This document shows positions 9,175-17,315 of a stretch of 64,000 bases of DNA, piece after piece. The notes under the pieces were generated by a model. The model worked only from the letters and a program-made list of their open reading frames with translations. It ran no database searches and was not told the origin of the DNA. Every line of letters starts with the position of its first letter. Positions within the stretch are counted from its first letter, which is position 1. The translations under genes were made by a program, and so were the position numbers. The stretch is taken from assembly GCF_900639875.1 (NCBI RefSeq), contig NZ_CAAAIA010000007.1, forward strand, positions 1 to 64,000, read 5' to 3'. The stretch is from Legionella impletisoli (lineage in GTDB: Bacteria; Pseudomonadota; Gammaproteobacteria; Legionellales; Legionellaceae).

Positions 9175-9244
9175 GTAGAACTGATATCATCTTTCGGATC
9201 TAACTTTTAAGTTGAGTGTACAAAATCAACTGCTAGGGATTTTT

Positions 9245-10516
9245 ATGTCAATCAAGGATAAAACAAAAGGAAAAACAAAAGGCCATATTATTTTAACCTC
9301 TCATCCTTCAAGGCATGCCTCTGTGCCTTTGGAAGTGAAGTGGGGGGCATCTGATCCAAAAGAACGCGGGCCTATTATCGCTTCACTCACGAACATTAAA
9401 AATCGCAATGCAATAGGTACACACTCTGGCTCATATTCTGTTTATCGTGCTCTTGCTGTAGCTGCCGGTGTTCTTGATCCAGAACACATACCTGATTTAA
9501 CAAATACTACACCACCCGTGGCTATTGGACCGCACTCTCAGTGGAGCCATTCTGACAAAATTGTCTCGCTTGATCCTTGGGGGCATCGAGTTACCGAGGT
9601 TTTTGCTGCGGAAATTGCCAAAGGATTTGATATCAGGCCAACAATTGCTGTAACCAAAGCGCATATCAACATGCCAGAGCTACAAAACGCAATCAAGAAG
9701 GGACGTCTTAAACCGGATGGTAAAATATTACATGAATCTGGTGATGTGGTTGTTACAAAAGCAGCCATCGAACCCGTATGGTATTTGCCAGGAATTGCTG
9801 AACGCTTCCAAATACCAGAGGCAGAATTACGACGCACTTTGTTTGAGCACACCGGAGGCATGTTTCCGGAGCTAGTCACACGAAGTGATCTTAACGTGTT
9901 TTTGCCTCCCATCGGTGGATTAACTGCCTATTTCTTTGGTGATGTTACCACCATTCATGACCCCCATATTGAGTTATCCTGTCGTATCCATGATGAGTGT
10001 AATGGTTCAGATGTTTTTGGCTCGGATATTTGCACGTGTCGTCCTTATCTTGTGCATGGTATTGAATTATGTGTTGAATCCGCACAACGAGGCGGAGCAG
10101 GTCTTATCGTATATAATCGCAAGGAAGGCAGGGCGTTGGGGGAAGTTACTAAGTTTCTCGTTTATAATGCGCGAAAAAGACAAAAAGGCGGTGACACAGC
10201 AGCCAAGTATTTTGAGCGTACAGAATGTGTAGCCGGTGTTCAGGACATGCGTTTTCAGGAATTGATGTCCGATGTTTTGCATTGGCTTGGTATTACGAAA
10301 ATACAGCGTTTTGTTTCCATGTCTAATATGAAATTTGATGCGCTACAAAAAGCAGGGATCGAAGTGATAGAACGCGTTAAAATTCCGGATGAATTGATTC
10401 CAGAAGACGCCAAGGTTGAGATGGATGCAAAGCGAGCAGCGGGTTATTTCTCACCCGATAGTATTCTTGACATTAATGAACTGGCAAAACCTAAAGGACG
10501 TGGTCTTGATGAATAA
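9245..10516 (+). CDS. URC1-type GTP cyclohydrolase II-like uracil catabolism protein
   Basis: A 423-residue protein. Its C-terminal half is GTP cyclohydrolase II-like: three zinc-type cysteines in RIHDECNGSDVFGSDICTC, then GLIVYNRKEGRALGEVTKF in place of RibA's YLRQEGRGIG. The N-terminal 180 residues are the extra domain of the URC1 family. No other riboflavin gene is here; instead a DUF1688 gene and upp follow, the URC1-URC4-URC6 set known from yeast uracil catabolism and its bacterial relatives. I start at the ATG at 9245, preceded by AGGGA at good spacing. An in-frame TTG lies 33 bases upstream. It overlaps the next gene by 8 bp. Confidence 0.85.
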   Translation: MSIKDKTKGKTKGHIILTSHPSRHASVPLEVKWGASDPKERGPIIASLTNIKNRNAIGTHSGSYSVYRALAVAAGVLDPEHIPDLTNTTPPVAIGPHSQWSHSDKIVSLDPWGHRVTEVFAAEIAKGFDIRPTIAVTKAHINMPELQNAIKKGRLKPDGKILHESGDVVVTKAAIEPVWYLPGIAERFQIPEAELRRTLFEHTGGMFPELVTRSDLNVFLPPIGGLTAYFFGDVTTIHDPHIELSCRIHDECNGSDVFGSDICTCRPYLVHGIELCVESAQRGGAGLIVYNRKEGRALGEVTKFLVYNARKRQKGGDTAAKYFERTECVAGVQDMRFQELMSDVLHWLGITKIQRFVSMSNMKFDALQKAGIEVIERVKIPDELIPEDAKVEMDAKRAAGYFSPDSILDINELAKPKGRGLDE

Positions 10517-11750
10517 GCATAACGAATCGGGTGCAGAAGTGTTGGAATCCTTGCAAGATTTGCGAACAATTCGCCAGCAATCTCAACGCTTATTTGATTT
10601 GGCTCGTCAGAATCAACTAGTACATTTTGGAATGAATACTAATAAAATTACGGAAGCAGCCTCTTTCGTGTTAGATGTTATTTATGATCAATATCCTGAT
10701 CTTAATATTCCATATCATAGCCGTTGGCGACATTTTGAAGCGGGTGGAATTAATCGAATTAAGACATTGCAAGCTCAGCTGGCGTTCTTTTCGATAGAAG
10801 AGCGTGGCAAAATTCTTTATGAACTTGTGATCATCAGTGTCTTGCTTGATGCGGGTGCGGGTAAACATTGGCATTACTTCGAATCAAGTACAGGGCTTGA
10901 TTTGAATCGCTCGGAAGGGTTGGCCGTTGCGAGCTTGGCGCTTTATCTCGACGGTGCTTTTAGCATCGATCCCAATCAGCCCTTGCGAGTTGATAGCGAG
11001 CGCCTGCTTGCCTTTAGTAATACCGATCTAATGAATCGTTTTCAGGTTGATGAGGACAATCCTCTTGAGGGGATTGAAGGGCGTGTGGCGTTACTCAATC
11101 GTCTGGGAGTTACGATCAAGAAAGAGCGCCAATATTTTGGCCAAGAGGGCCGATTGGGTGATTTTTATTCATACATTGTTTCCTTGCAATCCGAACAATC
11201 CATTGCTGCCCAGCAAATTTTTCAAGCTGTTTTGGCTGGATTTAGCCCCGTTTGGCCAGAGCGATTATGTTTCAACGGGGTTTCTTTGGGTGACGTCTGG
11301 AACCATTCATTACTTAAAACGGATCAACCGGGTTCTGAATTAATTCCATTTCACAAATTGTCGCAATGGCTGACTTACTCTTTGATTGAGCCCTTAGAAC
11401 AAAGCGGAATAAAGGTCACTGATTTGGATGATCTGACGGGTTTGCCAGAGTATCGCAATGGCGGCTTACTAATTGACTTAGACGTTTTGCAATTGAAAAG
11501 AATTGATGCGTGCAAAAAACCTCATGAGCCAGGTTCTGAATTCATAGTCGAATGGCGAGGTTTGACCGTAGCTCTACTGGATGAGCTCGCAAAAGTAATA
11601 CGCCAGCAACTAGATATGACGTCATCTGATTTGCCGCTAGCAAAGATTCTTCAAGGTGGAACTTGGGAAGCTGGTAGACGCATCGCTAAACTAAAGCGAC
11701 CTGATGGAGCACCTCCTTTACAAATTATCAGTGACGGTACTATTTTTTAA
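10509..11750 (+). CDS. URC4-type DUF1688 family protein
   Basis: A 413-residue soluble protein of the DUF1688/URC4 family, whose biochemical step is not firmly known. Recognisable stretches are YHSRWRHFEAGG, VSVLLDAGAG and, near the C-terminus, EWRGLTVALLDELA. The start ATG lies inside the end of URC1 (ATGAATAA), with AAAGGACG upstream as ribosome site, so translation is probably coupled. The three genes run tightly together, which supports one pathway for breaking down uracil. Confidence 0.85.
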   Translation: MNKHNESGAEVLESLQDLRTIRQQSQRLFDLARQNQLVHFGMNTNKITEAASFVLDVIYDQYPDLNIPYHSRWRHFEAGGINRIKTLQAQLAFFSIEERGKILYELVIISVLLDAGAGKHWHYFESSTGLDLNRSEGLAVASLALYLDGAFSIDPNQPLRVDSERLLAFSNTDLMNRFQVDEDNPLEGIEGRVALLNRLGVTIKKERQYFGQEGRLGDFYSYIVSLQSEQSIAAQQIFQAVLAGFSPVWPERLCFNGVSLGDVWNHSLLKTDQPGSELIPFHKLSQWLTYSLIEPLEQSGIKVTDLDDLTGLPEYRNGGLLIDLDVLQLKRIDACKKPHEPGSEFIVEWRGLTVALLDELAKVIRQQLDMTSSDLPLAKILQGGTWEAGRRIAKLKRPDGAPPLQIISDGTIF

Positions 11751-11764
11751 AAAAGGACTGAAAG

Positions 11765-12409
11765 ATGAGCAATCAACAAGTTATTGAAATCACCCATCCA
11801 TTAATTCAACATAAATTAACAATTATGCGTAAAAAGGATACGAGCACGGTCAAGTTTCGCAACCTTTTGCATGAGATTAGTTTATTGCTGGCTTATGAAA
11901 TTACGCGTGATCTTCAAATTCAATATGAAGAAATTGAAACACCATTAATGACCATGCAGGCTCCAATTTTGAAAGGAAAAAAACTTGTTTTTGTTTCAGT
12001 TTTGCGTGCTGGAAACGGAATTTTAGAAGGCATGTTACAGCTTATCCCTTCGGCTCGTGTTGGCCATATTGGCTTATACCGAGATCCTAAAACCTTAGTG
12101 GCTGTTGAGTATTATTTTAAATTACCAGAAGATATTAAAAATCGCGATGTAATTGTTGTTGATCCTATGCTTGCAACGGGAAATAGCGCCATTGCGGCGG
12201 TTAATGGAATCAAACAATATGAGCCGAAATCAATAAAGTTTCTTTGTCTCTTAGCTGCTCCTCAAGGTCTTGCTGGATTTCACGAAGTTCATCCGGACGT
12301 TCCGGTGTACACGGCTGCAATTGATCAAAAATTAAATGAGCACGGCTATATTCTCCCAGGACTTGGGGATGCGGGCGATCGGATTTATGGAACTAAGTTG
12401 CAGAATTAA
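11765..12409 (+). CDS. upp: Uracil phosphoribosyltransferase
   Basis: A 214-residue enzyme that makes UMP from uracil and PRPP. The PRPP-binding loop [13 protein letters not shown] and the uracil-binding C-terminal [12 protein letters not shown] are intact, as are the N-terminal [14 protein letters not shown] and [14 protein letters not shown] patterns. The length is normal for the family. It sits 14 bp after URC4 with AAGGACTGAAAG before the ATG, and so corresponds to URC6 of the URC pathway. It may serve both salvage and catabolism; only this copy is visible here. Confidence 0.95.
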   Translation: MSNQQVIEITHPLIQHKLTIMRKKDTSTVKFRNLLHEISLLLAYEITRDLQIQYEEIETPLMTMQAPILKGKKLVFVSVLRAGNGILEGMLQLIPSARVGHIGLYRDPKTLVAVEYYFKLPEDIKNRDVIVVDPMLATGNSAIAAVNGIKQYEPKSIKFLCLLAAPQGLAGFHEVHPDVPVYTAAIDQKLNEHGYILPGLGDAGDRIYGTKLQN

Positions 12410-12439
12410 TCCGGAGATCGAAGATTAGGGGGTAAGTCT

Positions 12440-12484
12440 ATTTATTTAGGCGCACAAAAGCGCCTCTAAAAACATCTTGTAGTT
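12440..12484. repeat. Right arm of inverted repeat around the uracil operon
   Basis: Inverted partner of 8980-9023. It also contains a small hairpin of its own, AGGCGC ACAAAA GCGCCT (about 12448-12465), which follows upp and could act in transcript ending, though no T run follows on the plus strand. Confidence 0.65.
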
Positions 12485-12560
12485 ATACTCCGAGTTAGAA
12501 ATATACTTACAGTCTGCTACTCTATTCATTACATGATAATAGACATCTAAGTAAACCCTG

Positions 12561-12830
12561 TTACGTATAATTTGGCCAATTAGGCCAAGATTCCAATACA
12601 TCTTTTAAAACAAGCGCGTGAGTATGGTTTTTGCCTTTTGCTGCGTAGAGTAAAACAACGTTTGCATCATCACATTTTTCAAAAATGTTCTTTAAGTACG
12701 CCACGCTTTTCTTTTAATTCTTCAAGATATCTCCGTTTAAATTCATCCCATTTTTCCGGATCATGATCGAACCATTTCCGTAAAGACGTACTTGGTGCTA
12801 ACTGCTTAGGCCAATGATCATAAGGAAGCG
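12561..12830 (-). pseudogene. DUF488 family gene remnant
   Basis: Reading the minus strand gives [20 protein letters not shown] and then [18 protein letters not shown] in one frame. After a stop the frame shifts to DANVVLLYAAKGKNHTHALV and ends WPNWPNYT. This is the C-terminal two thirds of a DUF488 (YeaO-like) protein. A stop lies directly before the preserved part, so the N-terminus is gone. One frameshift near 12700 separates the two pieces. Confidence 0.65.
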
Positions 12831-13023
12831 CTATTAATAGGAGTTAATTCGAGAAAGGATTAGGGGTCACAGCTAGCGGTCACCCATTCCTATTCTCTCT
12901 ATTAATTTCTTTGAATCGGTTAGGAAATGTGGTTACGTTTTCAAAATTAAGACATTACCGACTTTGAGGAGATTAATTAACTTGTAAATCAATAAGCGAA
13001 CATTATGGATAAAATATTTAAGG

Positions 13024-13105
13024 AAGATCCTGACTTTTATTTGATATTTGCATAGTTTTGTTTAAAAACCATGCTTATACAGCAGTTCAGAATATCTGCG
13101 TTCAG
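13024..13105. repeat. 83-bp dispersed repeat, copy B
   Basis: Direct partner of 8807-8889. It sits in a gene-poor stretch (12831-13230) that otherwise shows no gene. Here it is not next to an ABC gene, so the repeat is an element in its own right rather than part of that operon. Confidence 0.85.
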
Positions 13106-13230
13106 CCCCCCTATTCGGATTATCGTCCCAGTCACGCTTCATTTTTTCATCAATATGCCAGAAAATTAACAAAATAACCAACTAATTGTCTAAAATTATA
13201 TCTAAGAGCCTTTATCAAAATTGGTAGGTT

Positions 13231-13559
13231 ATGACTAAAATTAACGTTAAAGCGATGTGCACTTTCTACTCTAGGAAACCAGAAGACAGTGAGTTTAGTT
13301 ACGAGTGCATGATAGCTGAATATGAGCGGCCTGTAGGGTATAAAAGAAATCTGTTGATAAGCCTCATCAATTTCCACAAACATTTACTTATGAGAATGTT
13401 TTTGAGATTGATATATATCCCTATTCTGAATCAGAGTATCTTGACGAGTTATCGAGATATTTAAATGAACATTACGCTACATCTTTTCCTGATTGGGATG
13501 ATATCGATAATTTAGATTTAGACGTCAGAAGGGGCATGTCTCCTAGTCCAAATCGCTAA
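13231..13559 (+). pseudogene. Frameshifted small protein gene, unrecognised
   Basis: The ATG at 13231 opens MTKINVKAMCTFYSRKPEDS and runs well to about residue 42 (YKRNLLIS). A frame two bases on then continues PHQFPQTFTYENVFEIDIYP and YLDELSRYLNEHYATSFPDW and ends DVRRGMSPSPNR at 13559. The two parts join sensibly near 13350, so a single indel probably broke a gene of about 110 codons. I do not recognise the family. The acidic end and lack of hydrophobic segments suggest a cytosolic protein. Confidence 0.4.
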
Positions 13560-13691
13560 ATTAACAAAAACTTTCACAGTGAGAAGTGATTTCAAAGGCA
13601 GGGTAAGTAATTATTTTACTTTTAGTGCAAAGCCCACTGATTATAACTATTGACTATAATAAAATAACAATGAATTCAATAAAATCACGAT

Positions 13692-14540
13692 ATGAACTCT
13701 ATCTATGTCATTGAAACCATGAATAAAAAAGAAGTTCAAGTCGCTGTTGACTGGGCCCGCAATGAGGGATGGAATCCTGGTCTTCATGATGCGGATTGCT
13801 TTTTCCAAACAGATTGTCATGGTTTTTTTGCCGGCAAACTTGATGGTCAAATTATCGCGGTAGGATCAGCTGTTTTATATGATGACCAATATGCCTTTTG
13901 TGGGTTTTATATTGTGGATAAATCCTACCGTGGAAAAGGGTACGGATTAGAATTAACAAAGCACCGACTAGCTTATGTAGGCAACCGAAATGCAGGCATT
14001 GATGGCGTAATGAATATGCTTGATAAATATGCTCGGCTTGGCTACAAACTAGCTCACAATAATGCACGTTATCAAGGTAGTTTAAATAGCGCGGTTTCTT
14101 CAATTCCTGTAAATTTAGTTTCTATCGACAAGATCCCTTTCGATGAGTTACTCGCATACGATCGCCGCCACTTTCCTGCTTTTAGACCTTCGTTCTTGAA
14201 ATGCTGGCTGCATCAAGAGGGAGGAAAAGGCCTCGCATGGCTTAATCATCAAACCATAGCTGGCTATGGATTTATTAGGCCTTGTCAAAAAGGATTTAAA
14301 ATTGGTCCGTTATTTGCCGATACCCCGAGCATTGCTGAAGAATTATTTATCCATTTAGCAGCACACGCCAAAAGGAAACCTTTTTATTTAGATATCCCTG
14401 AAAATAACCCAGAAGCAAAAGCGCTAGTCAGTCGCCATCATTTAGAAAAAGTCTTTGAAACCGCACGAATGTATTTAAAAGGTGAACCAAACATTGAACA
14501 TAATCATGTGTATGGTATCACCTCTTTTGAACTAGGATAA
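13692..14540 (+). CDS. GNAT acetyltransferase with second GNAT-like (Acetyltransf_18) domain
   Basis: A 282-residue cytosolic enzyme. Residues about 1-130 form a GNAT domain with strand FCGFYIVDKSYRGKGYGLEL, where RGKGYG is the acetyl-CoA pyrophosphate loop. Residues 145-280 (FDELLAYDRRHFPAFRPSFL, GYGFIRPCQKGFKIGPLFAD) match the second domain of YitH/HolE-like acetyltransferases. The substrate is unknown. It is 3 bp from the PuuE-like gene, so the two are surely co-transcribed and may act on the same small molecule. Confidence 0.8.
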   Translation: MNSIYVIETMNKKEVQVAVDWARNEGWNPGLHDADCFFQTDCHGFFAGKLDGQIIAVGSAVLYDDQYAFCGFYIVDKSYRGKGYGLELTKHRLAYVGNRNAGIDGVMNMLDKYARLGYKLAHNNARYQGSLNSAVSSIPVNLVSIDKIPFDELLAYDRRHFPAFRPSFLKCWLHQEGGKGLAWLNHQTIAGYGFIRPCQKGFKIGPLFADTPSIAEELFIHLAAHAKRKPFYLDIPENNPEAKALVSRHHLEKVFETARMYLKGEPNIEHNHVYGITSFELG

Positions 14541-14543
14541 TCA

Positions 14544-15416
14544 ATGCGTGATATGGTGGGCTATGGAAACATGGTGCCTGAGATTAAATGGCCTAATAAA
14601 GCCCATCTCGCACTCAATTTTGTCGTAAATTATGAAGAAGGCGCTGAGCTAACCCCTTTAAATGGCGATCGTTTTTCTGAGACGTATGGCGTTGAATTTT
14701 CATTAAGCAAACAACCTAAGGGGGCTCGTCATTTGAGCATGGAGTCTTTATTTGAATATGGAAGCCGCAGCGGCATTTGGCGTTTGTTACATTTATTTGA
14801 TCAAGAATTAATCCCACTTACTTTTTTTGTAACGGGCTTCGCGTTAACGTTAAATCCCGCGTTCAGTAATTATTTGCGTGAAAGCGAGCATGAAGTTGCA
14901 GGTCACGGGTGGCGTTGGATTGATTACAGTGGCGTTTCTAAAAAAGAAGAAAAACACCACATCCATCTGTGTCTATCCACTTTAAGCCAATTGACCCAGA
15001 AAGATATATTGGGTTGGTATACAGGGAGGCGAAGTGCACATACATTAGATCTGTTAAAAGAATTGGGAGGTTTAATGTATCACTCCGACAGTTATGCCGA
15101 CGATTTACCGTATTTTGATGACCATCAGCTGATTATACCGTACACACTTGATTGCAATGATTTTCGCTATTGCACATCACCAGGATTTAGTCATGCAGAT
15201 GAATTTTTTCTACATTTAAAAAACACCTTTGATTATTTATATCACGAAAAAAAGCTTGCACTCATGACCATTGGACTTCACCCTAGAATCAGTGGAAGAC
15301 CAGGTCGAACCATTGCTATACAAAAATTTATTAACTACGTTAAAGCGTTTCAAAATGTGTGGATAGCGCGTCGAATCGATATAGCACGCTATTGGTTAAA
15401 CACTAGAATTCCATAG
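14544..15416 (+). CDS. PuuE-like polysaccharide-deacetylase-family hydrolase (putative allantoinase)
   Basis: A 290-residue NodB-fold hydrolase. The N-terminus RDMVGYGNMVPEIKWPNKAH followed by LNFVVNYEEGAE is the PuuE allantoinase pattern, and the protein keeps GHGWRWIDYS, TGRRS and the late TIGLHPRISGRPGR motif. PuuE proteins open the allantoin ring without metal in purine breakdown. No other urate or allantoin genes are in the window, so the natural substrate could be another cyclic amide or ureide. Translation is likely coupled to the GNAT gene 3 bp upstream. Confidence 0.75.
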   Translation: MRDMVGYGNMVPEIKWPNKAHLALNFVVNYEEGAELTPLNGDRFSETYGVEFSLSKQPKGARHLSMESLFEYGSRSGIWRLLHLFDQELIPLTFFVTGFALTLNPAFSNYLRESEHEVAGHGWRWIDYSGVSKKEEKHHIHLCLSTLSQLTQKDILGWYTGRRSAHTLDLLKELGGLMYHSDSYADDLPYFDDHQLIIPYTLDCNDFRYCTSPGFSHADEFFLHLKNTFDYLYHEKKLALMTIGLHPRISGRPGRTIAIQKFINYVKAFQNVWIARRIDIARYWLNTRIP

Positions 15417-15581
15417 TGGACGATAAAGCTGCCGCATGGTATCAATTTGTTTTGGTGATATATTAGTGTATTCAACAACTTACGATGCTGGCTCAAGGAA
15501 TGAATTATCTATATAAATATCAAAACCGGATTGCTCATGGCATCCAATGACCGGTTCATTGCCAGCAATCAGCGCTGGATT

Positions 15582-15645
15582 TTCTCTGGTTTTGCTGAAC
15601 GTGATTTGCGTATGATGAAATGTAGGCAAAAAATATCCGGGGGAG
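15582..15645 (+). pseudogene. IS66-type transposase scrap
   Basis: The stretch encodes GFAERDLRMMKCRQKISGG, matching the NQAERDLRMMKxxQKISG signature near the C-terminus of IS66-family transposases. Nothing else of the element remains. The rest of 15417-15993 holds no gene apart from the left end of the ISNCY remnant. Confidence 0.55.
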
Positions 15646-15899
15646 TTACAATAAATATTTTTTGGCTACCATTTTTTTTTAATTTAAAAGCGTCAATGCT
15701 ATAGAAATTAAAATAATAACAATTACAACTGCGAGTTTATGGGTTAACGGATAGGATTGCTTTTTCTTGTTTTTATGCTTCACAAAAATTTATCTCTAAA
15801 TTGAAGTTAATTCATTATATCTAAAAAAATGGAGCAGCGCATCGGTCAAGTTACGGACAATCTTTTCATTTATTATTTTAAATGGGTTGAAAATTGTCG

Positions 15900-15946
15900 T
15901 AACTCCATAAATCTGTCACATCGCTAACTCCATGAAAATGTCACAT
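15900..15946 (+). repeat. Two direct repeats at the ISNCY left end
   Basis: TAACTCCATAAATCTGTCAC at 15900 and TAACTCCATGAAAATGTCAC at 15925 are near-identical 22-bp units spaced 25 bp apart. They lie between the element's edge and its transposase gene, as expected for transposase binding sites. Confidence 0.6.
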
Positions 15947-15993
15947 TTGTTTACCTTATAAGTTCCGTATGAGCTTAAAAGGAGATTGGTTGT

Positions 15994-16452
15994 ATGGGAG
16001 TACTGATCATGAGTGAGTGTGAAAGGCAGAGAAAAGCAGTCTGTGAGATGGTAAATCAACAAAGAATTACGTTAGTACAAGCGGCTGAGCAGCGTGGCTT
16101 AAGTTACCGGCAAATTTTAAGGATTTATGAACGGTATAAAGAGAAAGGTGATGCAGGCCTAATCCACGGTAACCGTGGTCGAGTCTCAAGTCGAAAGAAC
16201 ACGCATCAAGAAACGATTATAAACCGATATATAGAGAGATATGAAGGCTTTGGTCCAACCTTAGCATCGGAGTATTTAGAAAGAGATGGCTTTCTTGTAG
16301 ATCATGATACGTTAAGAAAATGGTGGTTTCGAAAGAGGTCTAATAACGAAAGATCAATGTTTCGCTATAATAAAGTGGCGCGGACATACAATCGCCCACG
16401 CCGATTGTGGCTTATCGGCTGGCATTACGCCAGCCAGTGTTCTAAAATCTAA
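15994..16452 (+). pseudogene. Truncated ISNCY-family transposase
   Basis: A 152-codon frame that begins as the helix-turn-helix and linker region of ISNCY (IS1202/ISDol1-like) transposases: ITLVQAAEQRGLSYRQILRI, GDAGLIHGNRGRVSSRK, then YEGFGPTLASEYLERDGF. A full-length relative continues for some 300 more residues with the DDE domain. Here the family pattern fades after about residue 115 and the frame ends in unrelated sequence. AAAGGAG lies well placed before the ATG at 15994. Only DNA binding could remain. Confidence 0.7.
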
Positions 16453-16495
16453 TAAGTCGCTACGCGACTTCAAACAAGGGCAAAGGGATTAAGCG

Positions 16496-17296
16496 TTAAA
16501 AAGCCCGGACACACCTAACCCGAAGATTGGCGATCTTACTGTCGAAGAGTTGATTGCCAGAGCCGAAGTTCTGTACCCACGCGTTGGCAGCACCGGTCTC
16601 TGTAGAACTCCAGTAGTCGACATTGGCAAAACCGCCAACCGTCCCTGCTACTTTCTGTAGATACAATTGATTCAGCTCAAACTTTGACGGCAAATACCAG
16701 TCAGCGTAGCAAGTAGCGCCTGCTGCACCGGGGGCAGCACAAGGTGTCACACCATCGGCCTGGATAGCATAATTGGCACAAATAAGTAAAGCATCATTAG
16801 CAACATCAGCCTCTGAGGCCTGCTTAGCAATCGCCAAAGACGTGTTCATACTGCCTGCACCAATACCGTCACCCGTGGCAAGTGTTTGCTGTCCAATACC
16901 CCACCGTATGGCAAGAACGCCATTATTATCTGCATTTGCTGCAATTAATCCGTGCTGACCGGTAGCATCCACGTAAAATACAACCCCACCCATGGCTTGC
17001 TGACCTATAGTATAGGTAGCAGGGCCATCAACCCATTCGGTGTCATAATCAGTATCCGTGGCTTTTGCAAGAATTTGCCCAGTCGTACCTCCGGCAGCAA
17101 CCCCAGGACCTGGGTCGCCCTCAGGGCCTTGAGGCCCTGCAGGCCCTTGATTCCCAGAGGGAATCGCGGCAATCTGCGACTGCAGTATCGTGACTTGCGC
17201 ATCCACGTACTCTTTCGTGGCCGGATTGGCGGTATGGCCCGTGGTAGAGAGTATGGCAGCCAAACCTAAAGCGATAATGTGTTGTTTCTTAGTCAT
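16496..17296 (-). CDS. Lcl-like collagen-repeat adhesin with C-terminal DUF1566 domain
   Basis: A 266-residue exported protein. Residues 1-23 are a signal peptide (MTKKQHIIALGLAAILSTTG). Residues 25-45 are a short coiled-coil-like stretch. Residues 48-65 are six Gly-X-Y triplets (GNQGPAGPQGPEGDPGPG). The rest is a DUF1566 domain with GGVVFYVDATGQHGLIAA, DWYLPSKFELNQLYLQK and DYWSSTE. This order resembles Legionella Lcl, which uses a collagen stem and C-terminal domain in sulfated-glycan binding and aggregation, but the stem is far shorter. It lies 19 bp after a beta-barrel gene, and the pair is richer in GC than its surroundings. Confidence 0.8.
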   Translation of the reverse strand: MTKKQHIIALGLAAILSTTGHTANPATKEYVDAQVTILQSQIAAIPSGNQGPAGPQGPEGDPGPGVAAGGTTGQILAKATDTDYDTEWVDGPATYTIGQQAMGGVVFYVDATGQHGLIAANADNNGVLAIRWGIGQQTLATGDGIGAGSMNTSLAIAKQASEADVANDALLICANYAIQADGVTPCAAPGAAGATCYADWYLPSKFELNQLYLQKVAGTVGGFANVDYWSSTETGAANAWVQNFGSGNQLFDSKIANLRVRCVRAF

Positions 17297-17315
17297 AGGA
17301 ATTCCTTATCCAAGG

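Larger units (their letters stand above)
15840..16495 (+). mobile_element. ISNCY-type insertion sequence, left part only
   Basis: The left end is marked by paired direct repeats upstream of a truncated transposase gene. No right end is visible: after about 16380 the sequence becomes GC-richer and hairpin-rich (GGCTGGC ATTAC GCCAGCC at about 16418, AAGTCGC TAC GCGACTT at about 16455) and joins the downstream adhesin gene. The element is therefore dead. Confidence 0.55.

Noticed and set aside
9538-9912. Minus-strand gene opposite URC1
   Set aside because: It is the antisense frame of a clearly coding region and has no ribosome site or recognisable motif.
9245-10516. Riboflavin-pathway ribA
   Set aside because: The extra N-terminal domain and the DUF1688 and upp neighbours fit URC1 rather than RibA.
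13150-13383. Minus-strand 77-codon gene
   Set aside because: It opposes the plus-strand reading MTKINVKAM..., which looks more protein-like; composition is that of a shadow frame.
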